From: Zychaea mexicana
Lineage: Eukaryota; Mucoromycota; Mucoromycetes; Mucorales; Lichtheimiaceae
NCBI RefSeq assembly: GCF_025766255.1
Contig: NW_026516707.1
Location: forward strand, 124,001-188,000
DNA: 64,000 bases
Direction: 5' to 3'
A program made the position numbers and the translations under genes. Below the pieces are notes generated by a model that ran no database searches, had not been told where the DNA came from, and was given only the letters and a program-made list of their open reading frames with translations. Positions within the stretch are counted from its first letter, which is position 1, and every line of letters begins with the position of its first letter. Positions 34,620-46,197 of the stretch are shown here, one piece after another.

Positions 34620-37600
34620 TTAGAGAGGGTCACGGGGGCGAAAACGCTCTAAAAGGACCAAAGCCCTAGATATGACGGCAGACGGAATAAAAGGCTGGTC
34701 ATGGAAGATGAGTTGCCAATATGCCGCCCATATTGCGTGGAGGGTACATGCGACAGCGATGTTGTAAGATGGAAACGATGTACTGGAAGTCGGTGTTGTT
34801 GGTGGGAGCTTGAGTGATTTGATGAACGTAGAAAGATGTCGGGGGTGTGGATCAGCGAAGAAGAGATGACTCCAAACGGCGTTCCACACAGACAACCTGA
34901 CAGGACAGAAGACAAGAAAATGGTCGAGGTCGTCCACAGCAGAGGTGCATAACCGGCACATAGGCGACTCGAGATGGCCAATGTTAATATCGAAAAGACG
35001 GAGAGCTGTAGGTATAGTACCATGAATGGCACGGAACCAAATGTTACGGGCAGTATGCTCCATATCCCATCGCCAGAAGGAAGACCAGTCTCGGGACGAT
35101 ATGGTGGGAATGGTGGCAGTCGGCGGCGAACATAGGCGCCGGTAGTCTTGGGTACGCCATAACGGGAGTGAAGAGGAGAGACGGCGAAAGAGAGGTGAAG
35201 CGTCAATCGTGTCGAGGCGACTGGAGTGACCTCCACCAGGGTGATCACCTGGCAGGCAAAGGCGGGCGAAACCCGCAAGTAAATATATACGTCCGGAACC
35301 CAAGTCATTGAAGAAACGCGTTGTGAGAATAGGTCGAAAGATTCCGTCAGTAGAAAACCGACGCCGAATGTAGCCCAGGTGGTGGTCGAAGACAAAGAGA
35401 TCAGCGACCTGTAAAGTACGAAATCCAGGGCGACGTAGGTTGGCATTGCCCAGTGTGGGCGCCCAGATGCAGTTCAGGGGTAAGTGTAGTAGTGTAGCAG
35501 CAGACAATTCAGCCGAAAGCCAGGTGACAGGCAGTCGGTCAGTAGCTTTGTAGAGAAGATAGGCGACTTGGTTTGGTTCCGGTGAGCGAGGGCGTGCGTC
35601 AGGAAAAACTAATGCGAAGCGTGGATCCACATAAGATGCGGACGCTACCATGATATGGTGACAGAGGCAAGCGGTGATATACGACGGTTCTGCGGGCAAC
35701 CGAAAGAGGGGTTCAAGCCATCGCAGTTGGAGGGTCTGTTGTTGGAGAAGGGGATCAAGTACGCCAAGACCTCCACAATGTCGTGGTTGACACAATTTGT
35801 CATAGCTGACTCGAGGAAACATGCGTGTCATCATGAACTTGCCGCAGATGGACCGTAGTTTGCCGAAGAATGTGGACGGAGCAGCCCCAACCAAGCGGAG
35901 TACGTGCCATGTGCGTGACAGGATCAAGGAGTTCAACACCGTGGCTCGGCCGCGGATGGATAGTTGCCGGGAAGCATGAATTTGACAAGAAGTTTGAATA
36001 GTGGTGAGTAATGCGTCTAAAAACACTTTCAATTGACGAGAAGAGGAGGCGAGGGGGAAAACCAAGGTAGATTACCGGGCTCGGGTGGCTCCTATCGTGC
36101 GGAGGCGGAAAGCCAGCATCCAGTAAGTGGCCCTCCCAGTGTGGCACCGGTGCACCGGAAAGCGAGATGGCTTGAGACTTGTGTGTATTCAGTCGAGCAT
36201 TAGAAGCTGCTTGGTATTGGTCCAGGTGAAATTGTAGTCGTTGCAGGTCCGAGGGGGAACGGAGAAACACAAAAACATCGTCCGCATATGCCAGAACTTT
36301 GAGGGGAGCTGGGGGAGGCACGCGACTATAAGATGAGACATATTGGGGCTGGATGCCTTCAAAGGACTCATCTTGCATGATGCTGCGCAACAGAGGTTCG
36401 ATTGCAAGATTGAAAAGCACTGGGGACAATGGATCTCCTTGGCGAAGCCCGCGGCGCTGTTGTATTGGAGCTGTTAGGTTACCATTGATGTTGAGTGTGA
36501 TGTTGGTTGTGAAAAAGAGGGTGACGATTGATGAGACCAGACTAGGTGGAAAGCCAAAATGCAGCAAGGTACGTTCAAGATAAACCGGATGGATACGGTC
36601 ATAGGCTTTCTCCTGATCTAGTAAAAGCCCCAGTCCAGATGGTGCTGTATTATTGCGTTCTTGTTCCATGATAAGTTTAACCAACATACCATTGTCGGCT
36701 ATGAATCGGCCAGGCATGAAACCCGCCTGGAACGGGTTGATGAGCTTGTCTGCCGCTTGTATGAGCGCGAATTCAATAGCCGAGTGAAGATCTTAGCATC
36801 GGTGTTAATCAAGGCAATCGGACGCCAGTTACGCAGGGAGGTTAAGTCTCCTTTCTTGGGCAACAGCGCGACACACGTTGCGGTCCACGATGGAGGGAAA
36901 CAGGAGCCTTGAAGGGCGGCATTGTATACCTCACACGCAAGAACCTTGTACTGGGGGTGTTGGAGGACCAAATACCAGAGTTCGTAGGGGAGGCCATCGA
37001 GACCAGGGCTGCTTTTCGCTGGGGCACGTTTCGCACCAAGTTGCAGGTCTTCGATACCGAATTCCTCTAGCAGCATGTCACAAGAGGCAGCAGAGACTCG
37101 ACAAGAGGAAGGAATCGATGCTAAGAGGCTATCATGTGCGCGTAAGTCCATCGGTGCGGCGGAATACAGGTCCTGATAAAAGAAACGAGCAGCTTCTTGA
37201 ATGTCGGATGGTTCTTGTAGTAATACGTTAGTTTGCGGGTGCTGAATGGACAGAAGAAGGCGTTGAGTCTGTCTGGTAGTAGCAGTGCGTTTCAGGTATC
37301 CAGCAGATACTTCCCCTTGCTCTCGCCAACGTAAATTAGACTTGAGCGCCGCATTGTCAACAATTTCTTTTTGGATGAGGTCAAGCTGAAGTTCGACTCG
37401 GGCAAGGTGAGCTGCCAATATGCTGGGCGGAGGGTTGGACCGGATAAGCTTGTTTCGTTTCCTTTGTAAGGCTTTATGCTGCTGCTTCCGCCAATCCTCG
37501 CGCTGGCGGCCAAAACGCTGCATAAATTTGCGAAGTTCCCCTTTTAGGAAGTCCCATTGTGCTTGGGGTGATCCATGTGAAGACAGTAAGGGGAACACTT

Positions 37601-38419
37601 GGGAGAGCCAGGAGGCCAGCTCTTGCCGAAATTGTTTGATGTGGGTAAAATTGGGATTGCCGCGCCAGTAACTTTTGCCTCTATTGCAGTCACCTAGGTG
37701 AATGTGCGCGGAAAGGAGAGCATGGTCTGACCATTCTAAGGGTAAGCGTTGTACTTCAGCTTTAGACAGTTGCGGACGTAGCTCAGGGGAGGAAAATATG
37801 AAATCTAGCGTAGAATAATACAGATCACCTCGGCGGAATGTAGGAAGGGGCAGGCCCTCGCCCAATTCCGTGATACAATCGACGTAGTGGGTGTGAAGCA
37901 TGGCTTGCCAGGATGCTGGGACACGGTGGCGGTGAGCGGCAAGATGGTAGTTGTAGTTAAAATCCCCAGCGATGATAAGTCGGTCAGGGATGTCAGAGAA
38001 AATTGTTGAATTGCTTAAAGCGGTGTAAAAAGTGTGTCGCGCTCGAATAGAGGAAGTCGCGGGTCCATAGACTACGAGAATATAGAAGTCGAGGAAAGAT
38101 GATGTCGCGGATTGAATTTTGGCATAAATGATGCGGGAAGTGTTGGCGCCAAGATCAATAGGGATGGTTGTGATGATGATGTCGGGCGAGAAGGCTACGA
38201 GTCCACAGTGTTGAGTCCACGAGCTGGAGGAGACGAGGAGTTGTTGGTCGAAAGATTGCTGAATTGATGTTGAGCCAGCTCCGGTTTCTTGGAGAGCGAG
38301 AAGATGTGGGTGTTGGTGACGCAGATAGCGCATGAGCGACGATCGAGCGCCAGGTTGTTGGTTTTTCGAAGACTGTTACAGTTGAGAGAGCATAATTTCA
38401 GAATATTATTGGGTATCAT
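34620..38419 (-). pseudogene. LINE ORF2: APE endonuclease, reverse transcriptase, zf-RVT (frameshifted)
   Basis: ORF2 starts at the ATG at 38419 (MIPNNILKLCSLNCNSLR). The APE endonuclease shows HLLALQETGAG, LIIAGDFNYNYH, STLDFIFSS and LPLEWSDHALLS. The reverse transcriptase shows LPKKGDLTSLRNWRPIAL, GLLLDQEKAYDR (catalytic Asp of motif A), RRGLRQGDPLSPVLFNLAI, and the catalytic VLAYADDVFVF. The C-terminus has a zf-RVT motif, CRLCTSAVDDLDHFLVFC. Three frameshifts are needed to read through: near 38335, near 36770 (after LLNSR) and near 36065 (within YLGF). The last piece returns to the frame of the endonuclease. Known role: target-primed reverse transcription; this copy is inactive. Confidence 0.93.
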
Positions 38420-38457
38420 AATATATTGATGGATACGTAATTTTGCGGGTCGTCTCT

Positions 38458-40017
38458 TCAATGAGATGACGACCCGGTGTTACCACTGAGAGCTTTCGGA
38501 GACGGCTTCACGAGGCGGCCGCTCTTTGTGCGGTAGCTTGGTGTTTTTGGATCTGAATCTGAAGTGTCGAAGGCGGGCGACGGACGGAGCGGAGTGTCGC
38601 CAGTTGCTGCTCTCTGTGTTGCTACATGGTGCGCAATCGTCCTTCGAGGAGGGCCGCCAGCACTTGTTGGTCGGCTACTTCCAAAGTCGTAGTAATGGAA
38701 TGCCGGGTGGTAGCAGTCATCATGGGGAATGTTTGGCTCCAAAAGTCTGTGGCTAGTTGTCGGTTCGCAAAGGCGGTTTTCATCGTTTCGTACATGGCGG
38801 GTTTGTTGGTGCGTTCTTCGAGAAATTCTTCATAGGCTTCTTGTATGGCCTCCGCGTCCACAGGGGCTGGGGCTGCGCTTTCTTCGTTTTCCAACTCTTC
38901 CACGACGGAGTCAGTGTCGGTCTCCATCGCGTCGGAGGATTCGTCGTCGCCACTAGCGTCGTCTCGAGCTGGTTCTGGTCTGGGAAGTCAACTCGTCATG
39001 GTTGTCGAGTGTTGTGTGTGTTTCCTCTGGGGTACGATTGTGGTCCAATGGCTCGGTGGTTGGTGAGACGTTTGGTGCTGTCGAGGGACTCGTCGGGTTG
39101 TTCGTTTTTCTACGCTTCTTGTTAGTGGCGCCACGAGTTGCACGACCGGAGATCTTTTTGTTGTGACACAGGTACGACAAGTGGCCAATTTCACCGCAAG
39201 ACCAACAGGCGCGGTGATTGCGGGGATTCTGAGGGCAGTTATTGACATGATGTCCTTCCTTATGGCAGCGAGCGCAGTGTAATGCCATGGCCGCCCAAGT
39301 GGCATAAAAGCTGTCTTTGCTGGTGCACCAAGGGATGACATGCGTAATGGGACTAAAAGTCTGTTCGTCTGCGATAGGTTGGCGGTCCAGCACAGCGAAG
39401 CCTGTACCCATATAGAGACCAGACTGAGCATCGCGGTAGATGCCGCAATCCAAGACTCGCCCGTAAAGGCTGAGGCTTTGGAGAATTCCGTGAACCAACT
39501 TGTCTGGGCTCCTGTAAGGTAGCTGCGAGAGGCGCACTTTGGTGATTTGGGCATCAGATGATAGTGCGCGGCAAGGTTTGATGATGATGTTGTTTGAAAA
39601 GCTGATGCCTTCATCGAGGGCGTGCTGAAGGTCTGCGGCGTCTTCAAAAAAAAGTTCAACAAGGACTCTAGGGCCTTCACGAACTGGTTGGCCACCGCAG
39701 TTGTTGGGGAAGTGCTGGGCGATACGTTTCAACAACTTGGCTAAGGGCTCAGTACGGCTACTGAGGTCAAAGAAGACACTGTTTGCCGAAGCAGGGGAAC
39801 CTCCCACTCGGTAGATGTTGGAGGTAATAATGCGAGTAGTTTTTTGTGCGTCTGAATCGTCCGGCGTAAGGCGGGTTTCGCTCTCAATTTTCATCAAAGA
39901 CTGGCGGTGCCTTTGAACAATGCGAGCATATGAAAGTCGAGGGACTTCAAGCGGTTTTGTTGGTGGGTTGTTGCCTGGGCCATTGCCAGGTGGCGGATCA
40001 ATATCGGGAAGAGCCAT
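38458..40017 (-). pseudogene. LINE ORF1, gag-like with two CCHC zinc knuckles (frameshifted)
   Basis: The ATG at 40017 opens MALPDIDPPPGNGPGNNPP. An RRM-like or esterase-free nucleic-acid-binding middle is followed by two CCHC knuckles, CARCHKEGHHVNNC and CWSCGEIGHLSYLC, and a basic stretch. The first frame stops at 38953. An acidic continuation (38927-38622, with VEELENEESAAPAPVDAEA) lies in another frame, and the last part (to 38458, ending ALSGNTGSSSH) returns to the first. Two compensating frameshifts, near 38960 and 38650, explain this, giving an ancestral protein of about 520 aa. The stop lies 39 bp from the ORF2 ATG. Confidence 0.85.
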
Positions 40018-40018
40018 G

Positions 40019-40033
40019 AGTATAGAACAGTGT
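40019..40033. repeat. Right target-site duplication of the LINE
   Basis: AGTATAGAACAGTGT, identical to 34334-34348. It marks the 5' boundary of the LINE, directly adjoining the ORF1 start codon. Confidence 0.9.
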
Positions 40034-40303
40034 GAACTATAGAAGGATAAATGCTAGAGCGGGGAACACAATTATTTAACGCAGGATCCCAGGATCGCAC
40101 AAGAGACAAGCGGACCACACTTTTTTAAAACACTAAAGAGTTTCGGCCTTTGTTTCTTTCTTTCTTTTCTCTTCCCCCCACCCCTCGTTACTCTTTGTCC
40201 TTGCTCCAATTGCCAACCAAAAATAAAGGCGGTTCTTTTCTCGACATACAATCGATCGACGCTATTTATTCTTTATATTTTTTTTTCTTTCGAAACACAC
40301 GCA

Positions 40304-41985
40304 ATGCCTCCCAACAGCGTCCGATGCCAACCTGCGTCAAACGACAGCGGCCATGCGATCTCGGCTGATGATTCGCTTGATCAGCTTATCGAAGCAACAC
40401 CCTATATCGACTATGAGGTGTCAAGCGGTGAGCTATTTGCAGGGGCATTTAAAATTGTATCCACAGTGTTCCCTTCGTGGGACGAACACGATATAAAGTT
40501 TGTTCAGTGTAAAGACGGTATAACAAATCAGTGTAAGTATTACCAGTTTCTTTTTATTTTTGAAACATGGCAAGATCCCAGAATATATACTTAGATGCAT
40601 ATTATGTAGTGGTTAGAGTGACACATCGACCCACCGATTTCTCGGTCTTGGTACGAGCATTTGGTCGTAAATCGGAAATCCTTATCGATCGCAAACAAGA
40701 GATTATCGTAAGTGTTTTGGTTGGGACGAGCGAGTGGTTTACAAAGGATTATTTTCTGGAGGGGGATGATGGTTATCATGTTCTCGGGAGAGCAATGAAG
40801 ATCGAAAGGAGTTGGATGGATGCCAATTTCCCAGCTATTGATATATAACGGATAGAATCTGGTGACCTTGTCCGCTCGAGGGCTATGCCCACCCTTGTAT
40901 GCTCGATTCAGAAACGGGTTAATGTATGGATTCATTAATGGTCGTGTGTCCACTGTAGAGGAACTGGGTCAACCAAAGACGGCTGCGTGGATTGCGAATA
41001 AGGCCGCAAAGTGGCACAAGGTCTTGTTGCCACAGGATCAAACGACGTCGGGAAAGCCGGCAGCACCAAAACAAACATTGTGGAGTACCATGCGACGTTG
41101 GTTAGCTGATGGTAACTAACTGCAATCCCATAGGGGATACCAAAAGCTGGATTGTTAGATTAACAATCAATACTTTTGCTTTGTCCTTTTTTTTTTTAGT
41201 GCCAACGCAATACGATGATCCCGAACAGCAAAAGAAATTCAATGCTCGATTTGACGTTCAAAAGCTCTCTGAAGAGGTATAGAGTAACACAAGCTTCTCT
41301 CCATCTTTTCGGACACGTGAGGGTATGAGATAGAAAACGGTTATCACTTACCCCTTATGTTTTATGTAGTTTGAGAATCTTGCAAAGGTACTTGAAACAC
41401 TCGATTCACCAGTCGTATTTTCCCATAATGACTTGTTATATGGCAACGTTATCTATGATGATGAGAAAGGTACGTGGAAATTGGGGATATACGAGAAATG
41501 TGACTCCACGTGGGGACCAGAAGTATCACACTGACACGTGTGTTCTGCGTAATGTAGAGGAAGCATCGTTTATCGACTACGAGTATGGCGGATATGCATT
41601 TAGAGGATTCGATATCGGCAACCATTTCAACGAGTTTGCTGGGTTCGAGTGTGACTATTCGCGGTATCCAGACAAGCCGTTCCAAATGCAATGGTTTGAG
41701 TGGTACCTGACTGAATTCAATGGAGGTAAGTAACCGCTTGCTATCTTGATAGGAGTGCCTTTGAACTAACGAGGATCATTGATAGTGGCGCCAACACACG
41801 AAGAGTTGGAGCATCTGTATAAAGAAGTGGAAGGATTTTCATTGGCATCTCACTATTATTGGGGTCTCTGGGCACTCATTCAGGCAAAGATCTCGACGAT
41901 CGAATTTGATTACATGAGCTATGCCGCGTTGCGCTTTGATGAATACGAGCGCCGCAAACGTACTGTATTCCCCTCCTCATTGTAA
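40304..41985 (+). CDS. EKI1: Ethanolamine kinase
   Basis: Phosphorylates ethanolamine with ATP, the first step of the CDP-ethanolamine (Kennedy) route to phosphatidylethanolamine, in the cytosol. Seven exons, 40304-40532, 40610-40707, 40856-41111, 41200-41276, 41370-41469, 41558-41725 and 41786-41985, sum to 1128 nt, 375 aa. Residues FVQCKDGITNQLVRVTHRP and LVRAFGRKSEILIDRKQE form the nucleotide-binding lobe. The Brenner motif VFSHNDLLYGNVIYDD lies at about 236-251, and the Mg-binding FIDYEYGGYAFRGFDIGNHF at about 258-277. Further support: LYARFRNGLMYGFINGR and SLASHYYWGLWALIQAK. ANHFNE-like spacing favours ethanolamine over choline kinase, but substrate preference is inferred. It converges with the GLTP gene. 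Its promoter was once shared with the J-protein gene and is now separated from it by the LINE. Confidence 0.93.
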
Positions 41986-42422
41986 TATCATTCTTATACA
42001 CACCCCATTTCTCTTATTATATATACACACACACACACATATATATAATTGCAGTATCTATCTTATATATACATTGTTCTCTGCTTACTTGAGACATCTT
42101 TGATCCTTTTTCCTTCTTTATATTATCCCATCCATCCATCAATTATCATTACCACCACGACACCTGTTAAAAACCCATGCAAAGAACCTGAGTGAAAAGA
42201 GCACAAGAACAGTGTATTCTTTGTTTTGAGTTATTGGTATTTTATCAAGGAAAATTGAAGAATCACAAAAAGTAAATTAAAAGAGAAACAAACTGATAAA
42301 ACAGCAGAAAAAAAAAGATTGCGAGGGGATTGGGAGATGTTGTATGCGTGCTTTGAAATGCATGTGGACTGTTTATAGGAATGTGATTAAGAGAGGAGGA
42401 GTGCACAGAGAGCGAAAGTGAT

Positions 42423-43414
42423 TTACATGCCCTTAATGTATTCAGGGTGGGCCTGGAAGACAGCATTGATGATGGAAATGATGTTCTCCAGAGCAGCCAA
42501 CCAAGTCTTCATCAATTCCAAAGCAGCATCCGTCAAGACGCCGATCTTTTCGTAAAAGTCCTTGCGGTAAGGGCAGGCCTTCATGGCAAGCTAGAAAAGA
42601 CATGATCAGCGTAAGAAGTACTTTAACATCCTCCGCGCCACAACGACCCTTCTGTTCTGTTTCACTCTAACGAGTTCTTTGATGCACTCCTAATTCCCTC
42701 CCCCCACCCCTTGTCCTAACTTACGCCAAAAACGGGTCGAACCACAAAGCTGTGATGCTTCTTCAAGGTGTTCTCGTATGACTTGGTGAACGAGATATTG
42801 AGTTCCTCGGCAGAATTGTCAATGCTGCGGCGGAGGGCTTGAGCAGTGAAATCAAGACCACTTTAGAGATATATAGAGTCAGCATTACATGTATCTTTTC
42901 GATAATGGACCCCACCATCTTGCACTTTACCGAGTCAGCCACAAGAGACCTTCGGTGGCAACACGCTTCTTTTCAGGGGCCTCTGTTTCCATGAGACCCT
43001 GCAACGTAGCGTTGGCAGTAGGGTTGCTCAACAACTTGTCACGGATTTTCTAAGAGAAATAAAAATCAATGTCAGTCCCACACACATACTCTCTCTGTCT
43101 CTCGCCCTCTTGCCAGATACTTTTCTTTTTTTTTTTGTACCTTAATGTTACCGTTCATGTCATTCTGAACAACCGAGAAAGCAGATGAGCCGAGCTTGTC
43201 TAGAAATAAAACAAGATGTCATCATGAGGATGGATTAGCTCATCTACTAAAGAAAAAGCCGTAAGTCCTGCATCCCCCTTTTCTTTCGTGCTTTACCAAA
43301 CAAGTTGACAACGCCTTCGGTAGCTTCGAGGAACTGAGTAGTGTCAATGCCATTGGCAATGTCAACGTCAGTGTAGGAACGCTTGATGGTTTCAAAGTAG
43401 GTGGTGGCAGCCAT
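42423..43414 (-). CDS. Glycolipid transfer protein (GLTP / HET-C2 type)
   Basis: A soluble two-layer all-alpha protein that shuttles glycosphingolipids between membranes. Five exons, 43297-43414, 43141-43199, 42931-43049, 42725-42860 and 42423-42590, sum to 600 nt, 199 aa, the normal size. Start MAATTYFETIKRSYTDVDIA. Headgroup-site residues are visible: Asp53, Asn57 and Lys60 in VVQNDMNGNIKKIRD, Trp96 in EGLLWL, and His134/His135 in KKHHSFVVRPVFGLA. The C-terminus ends INAVFQAHPEYIKGM. All introns are short and in frame. The gene is divergent from the Mg transporter gene, with about 750 bp between, and convergent with ethanolamine kinase. Confidence 0.95.
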
Positions 43415-44166
43415 GATGAAGTATGAAAACAAAAAAAAGTAACGAGCTGAAGGGGGGGGGCGAGGCCCAGTTGCTTTCGCGTTCTTTTATATATAGAGAC
43501 GGGTAGGATTTTGAGGAGCCGACGACATAGGTCGTTTGTGGGCAGCACCCAATGAAAAATAACCCGCAAAGAGCTAAATAACTACTTTCCCCCCCCCCCA
43601 TTAACGTCAAATGTGTGCAATAAGTTTGTGTAAATAGATACGTCTATTTTTCCTTTGACGGCTGTTTTGACACCTGTTTAGTACACTCCGCACTTTATAT
43701 GCTCTGCTACTTTATAAGAGGGTTGATATACTTACCGGTAAGCATGGAGAGAAGTCTCGCCTTTCACATATGGATTCATTTGCTGTCCAAAGCAATCCAT
43801 CCATCAGAGTGAACTTGTATTCACGGATGATAGGGATATGTCAATAGATGAAGGTGGGGAACAATGCAGCCCTGGCTGTCGGGTGTCACACACAGGCCCT
43901 TACAAAGTTAGCAGCCTCGTGTAAGCTCAATGGAACATGCGTAATATGATGATGATGGGGCTCGGACACTACTAGTAGGCGTTTTGTTTGTCAAAGGAAA
44001 ACCAGAAATTTACATGCTCATCCATTGGGCTGCAGTGTCAAGACATAATATATCCGGACGAACATTCATGCGTGGGGGTAGCACCACTCTCTTTTCTCTT
44101 TTCTACTTTTTCTTCTTTTACACTCATATATTACTATACTCTACATACACCTACATCACATACACA
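43415..44166. promoter_or_regulatory. Divergent promoter region with TATA box for the GLTP gene
   Basis: A TATA-type box, TATATATAAAA on the minus strand, lies at 43485-43495, 70-80 bp upstream of the GLTP start codon. The + strand side before 44167 carries pyrimidine-rich and CATA-rich leader sequence. No other gene is seen. Confidence 0.6.
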
Positions 44167-45891
44167 ATGAACTACATAGAATCAGCAACATCTACTATAC
44201 AACTATACACATACTACGACACATCGTTCTGGATCGGCATTGGCATCTCACTCATTACCAACCTTATACAATCGTTTGCCATGGCCTTTCAACGGAAATC
44301 ACATATCTTAAACGACCAGATATACCCACGAGAACGACGCAAGCATGCGTTCAAAAGGCCGTTGTGGGTAGTTAGCTTTGGCACCTATCTCACGGCAAAC
44401 ATCATTGGTTCTGTGTTTTCGATCGGGTATTTACCAGTCGTCATACTGGCACCCATCGGGGCCATGAACCTCGTATTCAACGCCATTGCAGCACGACTTG
44501 TACTGGGTGATCCGTTCACGCGACTCAGCCTATGGGGTAAATGATCATAGCTACCCTTTTGTGTTTCACATTGTCTGCTCTTTCCAACTTGGCACCACGA
44601 TGGTTTTTTTTCCTGAGATCATGACACATTAAATGAATGCTTGTGTGTGTGTGTGTGTGATCATAGGAACACTGCTGATCAGTATCGGTGCACTGCTGGT
44701 TGGCATGTTTGGAGCCATCCAGGAACCCAACCATAGCCTGGAAGATTTGATCGAGCTATACAGAAAGCCAGCATTCATTGTCTATTTTAGCATCCTCGAG
44801 GCATTCATTCTGATCACCATGATCTCGACACACTATCTCGAGTATCGGTACAACAAGATCGAGCAAGAGCAGGAAGAAATGGCTCCTGCTGATCGAAAAC
44901 TCCTTGGACAATGGGTTAATATGGCCGATTTGAAAACATATATTGGAATAAGGTAAAGTCTTTTTTTTTTCTCTTTCTCTTTTTCAATTTCTTTTGTTCA
45001 TTATAAAGAACTTAAATTTTGTTGATCTTGGCATTCTATGCCGTGATATCAGTTTTTGTGTGTCTCTCCCTTCAAGTCTTTGTGTGTGTGTGTGTGTGTG
45101 TGTAGAGAGAAGTCTCTTTGTCATGTAATGTGATGTGCCTTACGTGCGTGTATCCTCATAGGTGTACAAAAGAATATACTCCTTAATAATGGGCCTTGCT
45201 GTTGATGCAAAACACGTGTTCTCCTTTATTGTTATCAACCATCATACACGTTTTTTTTTTCTTATATGTTATAAAGCTACGGCGTCTTGGGAGGCAACAT
45301 TAGCAGCCAAAGTCTGCTGTTTGCCAAAAGCGGCCTCGAGCTATTTATCCTGACCATCATCTATGGCCAAGACCAGTTACACCATGTCTGGACATGGTTA
45401 CTCGTCGTCATGACTGTTCTGACAGCCATCCTCCAGGTAAATCTTTATTGTGTATACAAAGTCCAATTACTCATCTTTTTCCATAACAGTTATATTACCT
45501 CAACAAAGGACTGCGACTATGTGACACGGTTATCCTGATCCCACTCTCCTTTTGCGCTTTCAATGTTTCCTGCCTGTTCAACGGCCTTGTTTATTACGAT
45601 CAGTGGGATCGTCTTCAATGGTGGCAACTGCTGTGCGTCATGGTGGGTGTTGCCATTACGATTGGTGGCGTTATCTGCTTGTCCTGGAGACGCGGTGGTT
45701 CTGCGGGTACTACACAAGAAGAAACCGTGGTGGCCAGCAGTGAAGGTTACGCAGTCCTGAGCCAGGACGACAACGACAACGTAGGAGAGGAGGACCAGGA
45801 TAAAACAAGACAGCAGGAACAGCGAAACGAAGCGAATGAAACGACACCATTTTTGTCACAGCAGCAGGCTCAATACAACTCCGCATCGTAG
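44167..45891 (+). CDS. NIPA-type magnesium transporter (DUF803 family)
   Basis: A multi-pass membrane protein of the NIPA/DUF803 family, which carries Mg2+ and other divalent cations. Four exons, 44167-44536, 44667-44952, 45277-45436 and 45490-45891, sum to 1218 nt, 405 aa. About nine hydrophobic helices are visible. Family motifs: WIGIGISLITNLIQSFAMAF at the N-terminus, PVVILAPIGAMNLVFNAIAA, RLVLGDPFTRLSLWGTLL across intron 1, and YGVLGGNISSQSLLFAKSGL after intron 2. The cytosolic C-tail (after LSWRRGG) is polar and acidic, with ETTPFLSQQQAQYNSAS at the end. The first ATG with a good family N-terminus is 44167; the longer upstream frame has no ATG. Introns 1 and 2 contain GT repeats. Confidence 0.92.
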
Positions 45892-46197
45892 ACGCTCGTA
45901 GTAGAAAAGAGTTTTTTTATAAGTAGCTGCAACCAATTAGAAAATCCCAGTTCTTTCGCTCTTCTTTTATTTTTTCTTTCGTGACATTTACAAGTGACAA
46001 TTAAAAGGAGGGAGCAAAAAAATAAAAGGATTCCATCTCGACCTACACACACACACACATACACACATACACACAAAACGTAAATAACCATTCCTTATTG
46101 CTTTTTCTTTTTTTGCTTGCTTGCTGAAAAAGCTAACACGTCCTCCTCTCGTACAACTCTTTGTTTTGATTGTTTTCTCACAAACTGCCAGAATTAA

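Larger units (their letters stand above)
34349..40018 (-). mobile_element. Non-LTR retrotransposon (LINE), APE-type, inactive
   Basis: A 5.67-kb insertion on the minus strand with a 14-nt A tail at 34349-34362 and a perfect 15-bp target-site duplication. It encodes an ORF1 with two CCHC zinc knuckles and an ORF2 with an APE endonuclease, a reverse transcriptase and a C-terminal zf-RVT motif. No RNase H was seen. A second A26 tract (34568-34593, as T on +) lies in the 3' UTR. The 5' end is only one base upstream of the ORF1 ATG, so either the 5' UTR was lost by 5' truncation or reverse transcription stopped there. Several frameshifts inactivate both ORFs, yet the duplication is perfect, so the insertion is not ancient. 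It separates the J-protein gene from the ethanolamine kinase gene. Confidence 0.92.

Noticed and set aside
43984..44166. NIPA-type transporter start upstream of 44167
   Set aside because: The extended frame lacks a suitable ATG and reads a Ser/Phe-rich sequence unlike the family N-terminus.
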